64,000 nt of DNA from Scytolyngbya sp. HA4215-MV1. Lineage in GTDB: Bacteria; Cyanobacteriota; Cyanobacteriia; Leptolyngbyales; Leptolyngbyaceae. The first letter of the stretch is position 1. Each line of letters begins with the position of its first letter. Under the pieces are notes generated by a model, which searched no databases, had not been told where the DNA came from, and saw only the letters and a list, made by a program, of their open reading frames with translations. The stretch lies in assembly GCA_019359045.1 (NCBI GenBank), contig JAHHIA010000003.1:124001-188000 (forward strand), given 5' to 3'. Below are positions 8,386-18,147 of this stretch, piece after piece. Made by a program: the position numbers and the translations under genes.

Positions 8386-9822
8386 ATGTCAATGGTCACA
8401 TTGCCCGGACTCAGAGACATGATTGATAAAATTAGTCAAGAGCGACATTTGCCTAAGCCTGCTGTACAAGCAGCTTTGCGAGAAGCACTCTTGAAAGGAT
8501 ACGAGCGTTATCGCCGCACACAACGTCTCGATGGTCCTAACTTTGATGAAGACTATTTCGAGAATTTTGAAGTTGAACTAGACGTTGAGGAAGAAGGATT
8601 TCGTATTCTCGCTACCAAGACGATCGTCGAAGAAGTCACCAATCCTGATCATGAAATTGCCTTACAAGAAGTACAAGAAGTTGCAGCTGAAGCGCAACCC
8701 GGCGAAGAGGTTGTCCTGGATGTGACTCCTGACCAGGGAGAGTTTGGTCGCATGGCAGCGATTCAAACAAAACAGGTTTTAGCTCAAAAACTGCGTGACC
8801 AACAACGCAAGTTAATTCAAGAAGAATTTCAAGATTTAGAAAGCACGGTTTTACAAGCCAGAGTCCTGCGATTTGAGCGGCAATCGGTGATTATGGCAGT
8901 GACGAGTGGTTTTGGGCAGCCTGAAGTCGAGGCTGAACTTCCTAAACGCGAACAATTGCCAAATGATAACTACCGTGCAAATGCTACGTTCAAGGTTTAT
9001 CTCAAACGGGTTTCGGAGGGTTCGCATCGCGGTCCCCAACTGATGGTTTCGAGAGCCGATGCCGGGCTGGTAGTTTATCTGTTTGCGAATGAGGTTCCCG
9101 AAATCGAGGATGAGATTGTCCGCATTGTGGCAGTCGCTCGCGAAGCGAACCCACCTTCTCGGTTTGTCGGTCCTCGCACCAAAATTGCAGTTGATACAAT
9201 TGAGCGCGATGTTGATCCCGTTGGGGCGTGTATTGGTGCGAGAGGGTCTCGAATTCAGGTGGTAGTCAACGAGTTGCGGGGCGAAAAAATTGATGTCATC
9301 CGCTGGTCACCTGATCCCGCAACTTACATTGCCAATGCACTGAGTCCCGCTCGGGTTGATGAGGTGCGTTTAATTGACCCTGAAGGTCGGCAAGCCCATG
9401 TTCTGGTAGCAGAAGACCAGCTCAGCTTAGCGATCGGCAAAGAGGGACAGAATGTTCGTCTAGCAGCCCGACTAACGGGATGGAAAATCGATATTAAAGA
9501 TATTGCTAAGTACGATCATGATGCTGAAGATCGCAAGATCGAAGCGGCAACCGAAGCCCGTCGCCAAGCTCAAAAGGTTGAGGTATTCGAGCAAGATCAA
9601 GAAGACTTTGATGATGAGGCTTTTGATGAGGAGCCATATCCACTGACTGCAAGCAATTTACCCCAGGAAACGGGAGCCGAAGGTGATCGGGAAGACGCTT
9701 TTGATGAGGAGCCTCTAGATGAAACCGAGGATGCGGATGATACAGACTTGACTGAATCTGAATCCAATTTTGAGGATGGATTTGGTCGTGAAACTAGTGA
9801 AGCGCTAAAGCGTCCTCACTAA
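8386..9822 (+). CDS. nusA: Transcription termination/antitermination factor NusA
   Basis: NusA binds RNA polymerase and modulates pausing, termination and antitermination. The 478-residue protein has the N-terminal polymerase-binding domain (residues 1-135), an S1 domain around residues 140-215, KH1 with [12 protein letters not shown] near 283 and KH2 with [18 protein letters not shown] near 350. The tail from about 390 is very acidic (runs of D and E) and lacks the Gammaproteobacterial repeats. Start choice: GGAG lies 8 bases before the ATG at 8386. ylxR follows after 18 bp. Confidence 0.96.
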   Translation: MSMVTLPGLRDMIDKISQERHLPKPAVQAALREALLKGYERYRRTQRLDGPNFDEDYFENFEVELDVEEEGFRILATKTIVEEVTNPDHEIALQEVQEVAAEAQPGEEVVLDVTPDQGEFGRMAAIQTKQVLAQKLRDQQRKLIQEEFQDLESTVLQARVLRFERQSVIMAVTSGFGQPEVEAELPKREQLPNDNYRANATFKVYLKRVSEGSHRGPQLMVSRADAGLVVYLFANEVPEIEDEIVRIVAVAREANPPSRFVGPRTKIAVDTIERDVDPVGACIGARGSRIQVVVNELRGEKIDVIRWSPDPATYIANALSPARVDEVRLIDPEGRQAHVLVAEDQLSLAIGKEGQNVRLAARLTGWKIDIKDIAKYDHDAEDRKIEAATEARRQAQKVEVFEQDQEDFDDEAFDEEPYPLTASNLPQETGAEGDREDAFDEEPLDETEDADDTDLTESESNFEDGFGRETSEALKRPH

Positions 9823-9840
9823 CTCAATGAGGTTGATCTC

Positions 9841-10104
9841 ATGCAACCCAACTACCGTCGCTGCCTTAGTTGTCGCAAAGTGGCACCGAAAGAGGCTTTT
9901 CTACGGCTTGTTAGAATCCATCCCTCTCATACTGTGGTTTTGGATAGGGGCATGGGGCGATCGGCATATTTATGTCCAGAGAAAAATTGTTTGCAGATGG
10001 CTCGAAAAAAAAATAAACTCGATAGAGCACTCAAAGCATCAGTTCCAGCAGAGATCCATGAAATGCTCTGGCAAAGGATTTCCTATACGCCTCAGTCAGA
10101 ATGA
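9841..10104 (+). CDS. ylxR: YlxR-family (DUF448) RNA-binding protein
   Basis: The 87-residue protein starts MQPNYRRCLSCRK and carries the GRSAYLC motif and a basic stretch ARKKNKLDRALK, which define the YlxR family, small nucleic-acid-binding proteins usually located between nusA and infB. The two early Cys residues (C-x-x-C) and the later pair (Y-L-C-P-E-K-N-C) are kept. It begins 18 bp after nusA. In other bacteria homologues influence transcription or RNase P; role here is inferred only from family and position. Confidence 0.9.
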   Translation: MQPNYRRCLSCRKVAPKEAFLRLVRIHPSHTVVLDRGMGRSAYLCPEKNCLQMARKKNKLDRALKASVPAEIHEMLWQRISYTPQSE

Positions 10105-10888
10105 ACTCAGCTCTCAACAAGAATCCATCAATCAGGATCTAGGGAACGGATAGCTAGTGGTTTCGTCTGATAATGCAAGCTGAAATCAGCTAAACTGGGA
10201 TGACATTTTCTGCAAACATTCCTTAAGATAGGGAGGAAAGGCAGATTCTGTCTAAAGATCGCAGTGGGCTTTGCCACTAACACCAAATTGACCCAAGCAA
10301 AAAGCCGAATTCAGCGAGTCATTTCGCCCTGTATACTATGTCTTTCTAGTGGAGGCTACTCATCAGCCCGTCTGCTCAGATCCCAAAACATCTGGTACTA
10401 TGGCGTTTTGGGTCTTTCTGAGACTTTAGAAAAACCTGAGTCCGGAGTGAGCTGAGCAAAAGTTGTAGAAGAGAGGCAACTGGAAGATGAGAAAGAGGGT
10501 TGAGTAGAAGACATCGCGAATCGATGCGTTTCGGTTATACAGTCTGAAGAGGGGGTTTAGCCATGGCAATCAATGATTTTCAATAAAGCCATTTCACAAA
10601 TCGGTATCGCTTTTAGCGATTTGTGCGAAATTAGAAGAGGGATCAACCACAAAATAAGACGTGGCTGGGTGATCTAAAAACATATCTCTGGATAAAAATA
10701 GTCCGGGAAGTTTAACCTGAGCGCTGCTTTAGGCTGAGGTTGATATCTCTGAGTCTACGTAAGATTGAATTCAAAAGTATCAAATCAAATTTTCCGTTGA
10801 TTGTTTTTGGAATGAATGCAGTCGTCTACAAAAAGCGGCAGGGCAATATGTGATAGATAGCTGGACAGGTACGAAGAGGAAGAAGTGA
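10105..10888 (+). other. Long ylxR-infB spacer with large hairpin
   Basis: This 784-bp stretch holds no convincing gene on either strand. Its clearest feature is an inverted repeat with arms ATTTCACAAATCG (10591-10603) and CGATTTGTGCGAAAT (10617-10631) separated by 13 bases, one bulge. A TATACT hexamer near 10331-10336 could be a -10 box. No intrinsic terminator with a U-run is obvious. The region probably contains an infB promoter and an untranslated leader. Confidence 0.4.
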
Positions 10889-13800
10889 ATGAACGGCAGA
10901 GTTAGAATTTACGAGTTATCGCGGGAATTAAATTTGGATAACAAAGACATATTGGCAGTTTGTGAACAGCTTGATATCTCAGTGAAAAGCCATAGTAGTA
11001 CAATTACTGAGTCGGAAGCCGAGCAAATTCGGGCTGCTGCCGAAAAGTATTCTTCGAGTTCTTCTTCTGGAAAAGCACCCGTAAAACATGCAACGGGTGC
11101 ACAGTCTAGTGAGTCTAAAGCAAAGCCTTCGATCAAGGCGCTTCCCAAAAAGCAGCAAATCTTGGAAATTCGTCGCCCCCCTACGCGCGTACAACCAACG
11201 TCCGAATCTTCGGGAGTCAAAACGAACAACGGGTCTCAATCTGTGCAATCTTCTCCCACACTATCCTCTCCTAAACTGTCATCTGCCCCTAGCCGTCCTG
11301 TTCATCCGTCTTCTCCTTCCCCTATGCCTGTCGAAGTGATTTCACCAGCCCCGCCTGCTAGCGAAGAGGTGGCTGAAGAGGAGCAAAATCAGGCAGAATT
11401 CAGTCTGCCTGTATCGACTGATGACGATAACTCGACGACAATTCCTGAGAATTCGTCTGAGTTAGTGACGCCTCCTGCCAGACCTTCGGTAACAAGCCAG
11501 ACCACCTCTACTACTGCAACACCACGTCCTGCCCTGTCACATCGACCGGTCTTAAAGCGAGATAAGGCAAATCAGCCTGCGGCGGGGGTGGCGAAACCTC
11601 AGGGAGTGGTGTCTAAAGACTCAGGTGCGCCTCAGTTGCCTGGTTCGGGTACGCCCCGTCCTAATAGATCGTCTGATCCAGAAGGTGCACCTAGCCGTGC
11701 GCCAGGTGGGGGTGTCAATCGACCCAGCCCTGCGGTTAAGTCTTCGGATAGTCGTGCGGGAAGCCGTCCGCAGACGATCTTAGAACTTCGTCCGCAACGC
11801 CCCAATCGACCAGAACCGGCTTCTGCTCCAGTGACCCGCAGCAGAGTCGGTTCGGATGAGTCGGATTCAGATAATTCTTTGCGGATTCGACCCAAACCCA
11901 GCTTGGCGGATGCACCGACAGTTGTCCGTACAGATGAAAGTGGAGTGCCCAAGCCAACGCCACCTAAAGCGCCCCGCAAAGGGAAAGGTTGGCAAGATGA
12001 TGAAGATGATACGCAAGAGTTTTCTGAAAAAGCTGCCAAATTAGCTGGCAAGTCCAAGCGGAAAGTCCAAACGATCGATGACGATGAAGATGAAGATCTA
12101 GACAGCCTTCTAGATGATGATTTGGATGCACCCATCCAGGTGAGTCTCTCACTGGTTCGCCCTGCGAAACCCAAGTCGAAACAGCCTCAAAGTAAACCTT
12201 CAACCGTTGCCTCCACCGTGATGCCCCAAAAGGGGAGATCATCGTCGAGTGGCAGTCGCGATCGGCGCGATCGGCGTGAGCAAGAGGCAAAGCCTGAAAA
12301 GCCTGAAAAGATTTCTTTGGGAGGAGGCTTAACGGTTCAGGAATTGTCTGCTAAGTTAATGACCCCTGAAACCGAGATCATTAAGGCACTTTTCTTCAAA
12401 GGAATTGCGGCAACAGTTACCCAGACCTTGGATTTGCAAACTGCCACGATGGTGGCGCAAGAATTTGGGGTGGAAGTCGAAACGGCTGAGAAACAGGCTG
12501 AAGCCCGTAAGACAATTGAGATGCTAGACGCGAACGACCTGGAAAATCTCCAGCGTCGTCCTCCCGTCGTGACGATTATGGGACATGTTGACCATGGCAA
12601 AACCACGCTGCTGGATTCGATCCGCAAAACCAAGGTGGCCCAGGGAGAAGCAGGGGGTATCACGCAACATATCGGTGCTTACCATGTGGACGTAGAGCAT
12701 GAGGGACATCAACAACAGGTCGTCTTCCTGGATACTCCCGGTCACGAAGCTTTTACAGCCATGCGAGCCAGAGGGACGCGAGTCACGGATATTGCAGTTC
12801 TTGTCGTCGCGGCTGATGATGGGGTTCGTCCTCAAACGATCGAGGCAATTAGCCATGCTAAGGCGGCTGAAGTGCCGATCGTGGTAGCGATCAATAAAGT
12901 GGATAAAGAAGAAGCCCAGCCTGATCGTGTGAAACAAGAGCTAACTGAATACGGTCTCGTTCCAGAAGAATGGGGCGGCGAGACGATTATGGTGCCCGTA
13001 AGTGCGATTAAGGGAGAAAACCTTGATACGCTCCTGGAAATGATTCTCTTGGTGGCAGAGGTGGAGGATCTCCATGCCAACCCCGATCGCACTGCGAAAG
13101 GAACCGTCATTGAGGCACACCTGGATAAAGCCAAAGGACCGGTAGCGACTCTCTTAATCCAGAACGGTACCTTGAAAGTAGGTGATACGCTGGTAGCGGG
13201 TTCAGCCTTGGGTAAAGTACGAGCGATGGTAGACGATCGCGGCAAACGCGTCCAAATCGCCAGTCCTTCCTTTGCAGTTGAAGTGTTGGGTTTGGGAGAT
13301 GTCCCAGCGGCTGGAGACGAGTTTGAGGTCTTCCAAGATGAGAAAGAAGCCAGAGCACGAGCAGGCGCAAGAGCGGATGAGCAGCGCCAATCGCGCTTGG
13401 TTCAGGCAGCGGGATCTCGTCGTGTCAGCTTGAATACGCTGTCGGCGAAGGCACAAGAAGGGGAGCTGAAGGAACTCAACCTGGTGCTAAAGGCAGACGT
13501 TCAGGGATCGGTGGAAGCGATCTTGGGCTCGCTCAAGCAACTGCCTCAAAATGAAGTGCAGGTGCGGGTGCTGTACGCGGCTCCAGGTGAAGTTACTGAA
13601 ACAGATGTGGATTTGGCGGCTGCGAGTTCCGCGGTGGTCATTGGGTTTAACACCACGCTTGCCAGCGGTGCTCGTCAAGCGGCAGATGAAGCAGCTGTAG
13701 ATGTGCGAGAGTACAACATCATCTATAAATTGTTAGATGATATCCAGGGAGCCATGGAGGGTCTGCTTGAACCTGAAATGGTAGAAGAACCGCTCGGTCA

Positions 13801-14083
13801 GGTTGAAGTCCGGGCTGTCTTTCCGGTGGGTCGAGGGGCGGTGGCTGGATGTTATGTCCAGTCAGGCAAGATCATCCGTAACTGTAGAATACGAATTCAC
13901 CGCAGTGGCAGCGTAATTCACGAGGGCAATTTGGACTCACTGAAGCGGATGAAAGAAGACGCGCGGGAGGTCAATGCCGGGTATGAGTGTGGTATTGGTC
14001 TTGATAACTTTAATGCCTGGGAGATCGGTGACACGATCGAAGCCTTCCGGATGGTTACCAAGCGGCGGACTCTGTCGAAGTAG
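10889..14083 (+). CDS. infB: Translation initiation factor IF-2
   Basis: IF-2 is the GTPase that brings initiator tRNA to the 30S subunit and promotes subunit joining. The 1064-residue chain opens with an IF2_N domain ([18 protein letters not shown]), then about 400 residues of low-complexity Pro/Ser/Thr/acidic linker, a second IF2_N-like segment near residue 480, and the G domain: [12 protein letters not shown] (G1, near 565), DTPGHEAF (G3, near 615) and NKVDKE (G4, near 668). C-terminal domains follow to [17 protein letters not shown]. The long linker is common in cyanobacterial IF-2. A purine-rich site GAAGAGGAAGAAG precedes the ATG. Followed by an intrinsic terminator. Confidence 0.97.
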   Translation: MNGRVRIYELSRELNLDNKDILAVCEQLDISVKSHSSTITESEAEQIRAAAEKYSSSSSSGKAPVKHATGAQSSESKAKPSIKALPKKQQILEIRRPPTRVQPTSESSGVKTNNGSQSVQSSPTLSSPKLSSAPSRPVHPSSPSPMPVEVISPAPPASEEVAEEEQNQAEFSLPVSTDDDNSTTIPENSSELVTPPARPSVTSQTTSTTATPRPALSHRPVLKRDKANQPAAGVAKPQGVVSKDSGAPQLPGSGTPRPNRSSDPEGAPSRAPGGGVNRPSPAVKSSDSRAGSRPQTILELRPQRPNRPEPASAPVTRSRVGSDESDSDNSLRIRPKPSLADAPTVVRTDESGVPKPTPPKAPRKGKGWQDDEDDTQEFSEKAAKLAGKSKRKVQTIDDDEDEDLDSLLDDDLDAPIQVSLSLVRPAKPKSKQPQSKPSTVASTVMPQKGRSSSSGSRDRRDRREQEAKPEKPEKISLGGGLTVQELSAKLMTPETEIIKALFFKGIAATVTQTLDLQTATMVAQEFGVEVETAEKQAEARKTIEMLDANDLENLQRRPPVVTIMGHVDHGKTTLLDSIRKTKVAQGEAGGITQHIGAYHVDVEHEGHQQQVVFLDTPGHEAFTAMRARGTRVTDIAVLVVAADDGVRPQTIEAISHAKAAEVPIVVAINKVDKEEAQPDRVKQELTEYGLVPEEWGGETIMVPVSAIKGENLDTLLEMILLVAEVEDLHANPDRTAKGTVIEAHLDKAKGPVATLLIQNGTLKVGDTLVAGSALGKVRAMVDDRGKRVQIASPSFAVEVLGLGDVPAAGDEFEVFQDEKEARARAGARADEQRQSRLVQAAGSRRVSLNTLSAKAQEGELKELNLVLKADVQGSVEAILGSLKQLPQNEVQVRVLYAAPGEVTETDVDLAAASSAVVIGFNTTLASGARQAADEAAVDVREYNIIYKLLDDIQGAMEGLLEPEMVEEPLGQVEVRAVFPVGRGAVAGCYVQSGKIIRNCRIRIHRSGSVIHEGNLDSLKRMKEDAREVNAGYECGIGLDNFNAWEIGDTIEAFRMVTKRRTLSK

Positions 14084-14115
14084 ACCATTACTGCGTTAGT
14101 TTTTTTCAAAGATGA

Positions 14116-14144
14116 AGCGTGGGGGATAATCCTCCACGCTTTTT
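14116..14144 (+). terminator. Intrinsic terminator after infB
   Basis: Inverted repeat AGCGTGG / CCACGCT followed by TTTTT, about 32 bp after the infB stop and just before the end of the convergent LigT-like gene. Confidence 0.8.
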
Positions 14145-14152
14145 CGATTCAC

Positions 14153-14716
14153 TTACCGGACGATGCCGAAAGGGAACTCTATCTGGATGTCCCAGGATTG
14201 ACCGTTGTGTCTTAGCAAAGTGAGATGAGTGACCATGAATTCGTAATGAAGCGATCGCGACTGCACCTCTGCCCAGCCTAGTTTGAAATTGGGCGGACTT
14301 AAATCCCGAAATGCGACCGTTAAGTGGGGGATATAGGAACGATCTGAATCGCGAGATGGAGATCCTAGACTCAGGGTAGTTTCTAAGCACTCCTTCAGGG
14401 CTTGCTGAAGCGCTGCAAGCTCGTGAGTTTTGACCACGTGGAGATAGATAACATGGGGTGCAAATGCCCCAAATCCTTCCAGAGTGACCCCAAAAGGAAC
14501 TTGTGCGATCGCAAATTCTGCCAGACCACTCTCCAATCGTGCGATTTCTACTGAAGAGCACGCAAATGGTGGATATAAAGTGATGTGAGGAGGCGACTTG
14601 AAGGCGGCTCGACTGTTATAACGATCAGCAAATAGTTGCTTAATTTGGTTTACCTCAAGCTGAATAGTTTGAGGGGGCAAGAGGGCAATAAAAAATAACT
14701 GCTGCGGCAAACTCAT
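14153..14716 (-). CDS. 2'-5' RNA ligase / cyclic phosphodiesterase family protein (LigT-like)
   Basis: The 187-residue protein contains the two H-x-T/S catalytic tetrapeptides of the 2H phosphoesterase superfamily: HITL near residue 45 (in PPHITLYPPF) and HLTV near residue 131 (in YIPHLTVAFRD). Members hydrolyse or form 2',5' or cyclic phosphate linkages in RNA. The start MSLPQQLFFIALLPP matches the first strand of the fold. It converges on infB across a shared terminator. The physiological substrate in cyanobacteria is not known. Confidence 0.85.
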   Translation of the reverse strand: MSLPQQLFFIALLPPQTIQLEVNQIKQLFADRYNSRAAFKSPPHITLYPPFACSSVEIARLESGLAEFAIAQVPFGVTLEGFGAFAPHVIYLHVVKTHELAALQQALKECLETTLSLGSPSRDSDRSYIPHLTVAFRDLSPPNFKLGWAEVQSRSLHYEFMVTHLTLLRHNGQSWDIQIEFPFGIVR

Positions 14717-14824
14717 GAGATGGGGTTTTGAGAAGTTTCACTGATTTCGTAAAATTAAGCTACATGATGCAGCAGATCGTGTCATACATTGGTGATTTTG
14801 GTTCGAGGAAAAGGAAAATTACCC

Positions 14825-15091
14825 ATGCCGTGGTTTGTCAAAATTGAGCAAGGAATTGTTGAGAAACCCATCTTCGATCAGCATGTACCTGCTCACAAAG
14901 CGTATGTGCAAGAATTGATTCGCAACGGACATCAAGCAAAATCAGGGTATTGGGCATGTCGCGGCGGCGGGATGTTGCTCTTTGAAGCCGCCTCAATGGC
15001 AGAAGCAGAGGCGATCGTGTCTCAAGATCCGCTGATTCAAAACGATTGTGTCACCTACACGCTCTATGAATGGCGCGTGGTTGTAGAATAG
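14825..15091 (+). CDS. YCII-family protein
   Basis: An 88-residue protein beginning MPWFVKIEQGIVEKPIFDQ, with the family-typical Q-H-V-P-A-H-K-A-Y-V and the EAxSMAEAEAIVSQDPL segment that forms the second helix of the dimeric ferredoxin-like fold. A longer frame from 14789 exists, but the ATG at 14825 matches family length and follows GAGGAAAAGG. YCII proteins are proposed small enzymes or oligomerisation domains; no function can be stated. Confidence 0.8.
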   Translation: MPWFVKIEQGIVEKPIFDQHVPAHKAYVQELIRNGHQAKSGYWACRGGGMLLFEAASMAEAEAIVSQDPLIQNDCVTYTLYEWRVVVE

Positions 15092-15144
15092 TGCTTCCTG
15101 ATGACGAATCGTTGAATCAGACGAACAAGTGTTATGCTTTAAAT

Positions 15145-15240
15145 GACTCGGACCCATGCGATCGCAACGCCTAAATCTTGTCAGGACCGGAAGGTAGCAG
15201 CAATACAGGATGCTTGAGATAGGCGTGGTCTCCGGGTCTC
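15145..15240 (+). ncRNA. ffs: Signal recognition particle RNA (small 4.5S type)
   Basis: The segment TCAGGACCGGAAGGTAGCAG (15180-15199) is the SRP RNA apical domain with the GGAA tetraloop and the Ffh-binding symmetric loop. Flanking bases pair to close a long hairpin (GACTCGG ... CCGGGTC, ACGCC ... GGCGT). A run of eight T from 15241 terminates it. About 96 nt, the bacterial short form that targets membrane proteins with Ffh. Confidence 0.9.
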
Positions 15241-15359
15241 TTTTTTTTAAGAGGGCTTTTTTCGGGCAAGTACGGCTTTCTCTCCCAAAATTGGCTGGTC
15301 ACTCAATTTTTTTGTTCGTATGCTTGAGGTATCCATACGTTGCAGGAGCCGCAGCAGTA

Positions 15360-15770
15360 ATGCCTGGTTTTGGAGATCTAGTTCAAAAAGCAGTTTATTT
15401 AGGGATTGGGCTTGCTTCCTACGCAGGCGAAAAAGCAGGTGGCAAGCTGACCGAACTGAAAACCCAAGTTCAGAAATTGGCAGATGAGATGGTCGAACGC
15501 GGTGAGATGAGCGCTGAAGAAGCCCGCAAGTTTGTGGATGAGATGGTCAGTCGGGCACAGCAAGTTCCTTCCCAGTCCCAAACCGATACGCCCAGTGAGC
15601 CACGTCGGATTGAAATCCTTTCGGATGATGAAGAGCCCCCGATCAGTTCTTCCCAGTCGAGTGCGACCCAAGGTGCGAATCCACCCACCCCTGATCGCTC
15701 TAGTGTAGAAGAGATGCGTCGCCAAGTATTGGACTTGCAAGAAGAACTACGGAGACTCAAGCGTGATTAG
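15360..15770 (+). CDS. Phasin-like coiled-coil protein
   Basis: The start is placed at the ATG at 15360, after GCAGGAG; the open frame continues upstream through the SRP RNA and must not be used. The 136-residue product begins MPGFGDLVQKAVYLGIGLASY, followed by helical A-G-E-K-A-G-G-K-L-x-E-L-K and AEEARKFVDEMVSRA, as in small phasin-family/DUF proteins of cyanobacteria. A Ser/Pro/acidic linker leads to a terminal coiled coil (VEEMRRQVLDLQEELRRLK). Possibly associated with storage granules; that is inference from the weak family resemblance. Confidence 0.7.
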   Translation: MPGFGDLVQKAVYLGIGLASYAGEKAGGKLTELKTQVQKLADEMVERGEMSAEEARKFVDEMVSRAQQVPSQSQTDTPSEPRRIEILSDDEEPPISSSQSSATQGANPPTPDRSSVEEMRRQVLDLQEELRRLKRD

Positions 15771-15956
15771 AGAACAAACGTGAGAACTTAAGCTTTCGGA
15801 TCTAGAATGGGACTACAGCCAGGTAGGCGCTCCTGGTTCTAGAGAAGGATCTGAACCTTACCAGTCAAGGGATTGAAGACTAATTTTGGATTCCATCCTG
15901 CCAGACTGCGGATGAATCGAATGGTGAATTAGCAGTCCGCCTGGAGGAGCACATTG

Positions 15957-16445
15957 ATGGAAGAGTGGCAAAAAGATTTTTTTCAGGCCGTAGAAACGTT
16001 AGCAGGAGATGTCGAGAAATTTTTCTCGGAGCTGGCGAATGAGGTGTCTGATGCCACAGAATTAATCATTCAGGCTTCAGAAGAAATTACTGAGCAGGTG
16101 CAGGAAGCTTTTTTCTCGAATAGTTTGTTGCACTGGACTAATGATGTGCTCGGTGAGAATTTTTTCAGTGGACAGGTAGAGCCCTTGCTTAATCACTCCG
16201 TGCTTTGGTTAGAAGAGGCGATTGATGAAGCGATCGCAACTTATCCAGAGCTGGACTCCCCTTGGGCTAATCCAGAAGACTATCTCATGCGAACCTCAAC
16301 CAGTGCCCTGCAAGAGCACCCTGCTTGTGTCGGTTGTCAGCATTATCATGGGCAGGCATATGGGGGAACCCTATTGGTCTGTGGGATGCATCCCTATGGG
16401 TGGCAAGAGGAACAATGCCCAGATTGGCAATCTACCTGGGAATGA
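15957..16445 (+). CDS. Conserved hypothetical protein with C-terminal cysteine cluster
   Basis: A 162-residue acidic protein; GGAGGAGC sits just before the start, and the ATG at 15957 is preferred to the TTG at 15954. The first 90 residues look amphipathic-helical (EWQKDFFQAVETLAGDVEKF). The C-terminus has C-V-G-C-Q-H-Y-H-G followed by L-L-V-C-G-M-H-P-Y-G and C-P-D-W, four Cys and two or three His that could bind a metal. I recall similar short proteins in cyanobacteria but know no function. Convergent with the ycf46 gene 23 bp away. Confidence 0.75.
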   Translation: MEEWQKDFFQAVETLAGDVEKFFSELANEVSDATELIIQASEEITEQVQEAFFSNSLLHWTNDVLGENFFSGQVEPLLNHSVLWLEEAIDEAIATYPELDSPWANPEDYLMRTSTSALQEHPACVGCQHYHGQAYGGTLLVCGMHPYGWQEEQCPDWQSTWE

Positions 16446-16468
16446 GTGGTTGGCAATTTGTTTTCCCT

Positions 16469-18016
16469 TTAGCGAACGCTGACAAAGCGCTCGTTTGCGA
16501 TCGCGCGTAACCGTTGCACCTCTTCTCGACGGGCAATCGATAGGGGCACTGTTGACTTGATCGTTTCCAGTAAAAGTGCCGTATCGAGCGGCTTATTGTG
16601 ATGTAAAGCAGCATAGAGTGCTGTAATGACCGCCTGCTCGATTTCGGCACCGCTGAACCCTTCGGTTGCATGAATCAGGGCGGAAAAATCGAACTGGCGA
16701 GGAGATTGTTTCCGTTGCAAGAGATGGGTCTGGAGAATAATGCCACGTTCCTGCTCATTGGGTAAATCAACAAAGAACACCTCATCAAAGCGCCCTTTAC
16801 GGAAGAGCTCTGGCGGCACTTGAGAGATGTCGTTGGCGGTAGCGACAACAAACACATCCTGAGATTTTTCTTGCATCCAGGTGAGAAATGAGCCAAACAT
16901 GCGTCGGCTCAATCCTCCATCTGAGTCCCCATTAGAGGTCGTAAAGCTCTTTTCAATTTCATCGATCCACAAAACAGCAGGAGCCATGGACTCGGCTAAA
17001 GCGATCGCCTGCCGAAAATTCTTTTCAGATTCACCTACGTACTTGTCGTAAAGTCTGCCTGCATCTAGCTTTAGCAGGGGCAGTCGCCACATCTGGGCAA
17101 TGGTTTTGGCTGCCAGCGATTTGCCACATCCCTGAATGCCCACCACTAAAATCCCTCTGGGGGGCTTTAAGTTCCATTCTTGCGCCTGAGCACTGAATCC
17201 CATTTTGGCATTGGCTAACCAGCGCTTCAGTCCGGCAAAGCCGCCCAAATTGAGTGTCTTTTCGTCTGCCGGAAAGTATTCCAGGACTCCCCCTGACTGA
17301 ATAATTTGGGCTTTACGTTGCAAAATCTTGCTGACGTCTTCGATCGTCAACTTGCCATCATCGGTAACGGCATAGGCGATCACTTGGCGGGTTTGTTTTA
17401 AGGTCATACCCGTAAGTGCCTGAACGATCTCTTTCATTTCTAACTCCACAGGTTCCGCTTGGAGCCGATTTTTGACCCGCAGCGATCGCAATACCTCGGT
17501 TACAACCTTCTGCAATTCATCCCGTCCTGGTAATTTCAGGTCATAGTAGACCACGTCATGGGCAATTTCAGGCGGCAAGGTAATGTTGTGTCCTGTGAGC
17601 ACCATCGCAGAGACCGATTGGGAGAATTGTTCTGCGACTTCCCGAAACTGGCGAGCGATCGTTGCGTCTTCCAAATGTTTATCAAAATCTTTGAGCCAGA
17701 ACATAGCTTTGAGGCTCATATTTTCGATATGTTGCAGCATCTTCAACGGATCACCCGTATTCTCAACATCGGTTGGTTTAATGGTGCCTGGAGGAGCATA
17801 TTCATTAGTCCACTGAGCATGATAAGACCCCGGCGATCTTACCAACCCACGGGTAATGCTCCACTCAAATAAAGAGAGGTTCATGTCCTGTGTCACCGCT
17901 TTCAACAGCGTATGAACTCGTTCTTCTTCCACCGTCTCAATCACAATCACCGGGTGAAAAGACAGAATCAAGGTCTGAATCTCATGAATGATGGCTGACA
18001 GTGAAGGACTAGACAT
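16469..18016 (-). CDS. ycf46: AAA+ ATPase, Ycf46 homologue
   Basis: The 515-residue protein has an N-terminal non-ATPase half (residues 1-230) and one AAA+ module: Walker A GIQGCGKS near residue 293, Walker B VLWIDEIEKSF near 347, and a second region of homology GSFLTWMQEKSQDVFVVATAN with arginine finger candidates in FRKGRFDEVFFV. This layout matches Ycf46, kept in red-algal plastids and cyanobacteria and linked in Synechocystis (Slr0374) to inorganic-carbon or photosynthetic acclimation. Substrate is unknown. It is divergent from comEC. Confidence 0.85.
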   Translation of the reverse strand: MSSPSLSAIIHEIQTLILSFHPVIVIETVEEERVHTLLKAVTQDMNLSLFEWSITRGLVRSPGSYHAQWTNEYAPPGTIKPTDVENTGDPLKMLQHIENMSLKAMFWLKDFDKHLEDATIARQFREVAEQFSQSVSAMVLTGHNITLPPEIAHDVVYYDLKLPGRDELQKVVTEVLRSLRVKNRLQAEPVELEMKEIVQALTGMTLKQTRQVIAYAVTDDGKLTIEDVSKILQRKAQIIQSGGVLEYFPADEKTLNLGGFAGLKRWLANAKMGFSAQAQEWNLKPPRGILVVGIQGCGKSLAAKTIAQMWRLPLLKLDAGRLYDKYVGESEKNFRQAIALAESMAPAVLWIDEIEKSFTTSNGDSDGGLSRRMFGSFLTWMQEKSQDVFVVATANDISQVPPELFRKGRFDEVFFVDLPNEQERGIILQTHLLQRKQSPRQFDFSALIHATEGFSGAEIEQAVITALYAALHHNKPLDTALLLETIKSTVPLSIARREEVQRLRAIANERFVSVR

Positions 18017-18147
18017 TTGCGTTTTTTCTCTGACTTCTCGCCCATTCTGGCATAGGTCAAAAAAGCTGCCCAGTTTGTAACTGACCTGGGTATGCTTAGT
18101 GAATCATTTGGGCGCACTGATTGAGCGCCCAGACGGGGAGGTGCATC

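Noticed and set aside
15210-15359. Longer N-terminus of the phasin-like protein
   Set aside because: The upstream frame runs through the SRP RNA and its T-run; the ATG at 15360 has a ribosome site and matches the start of the fold.
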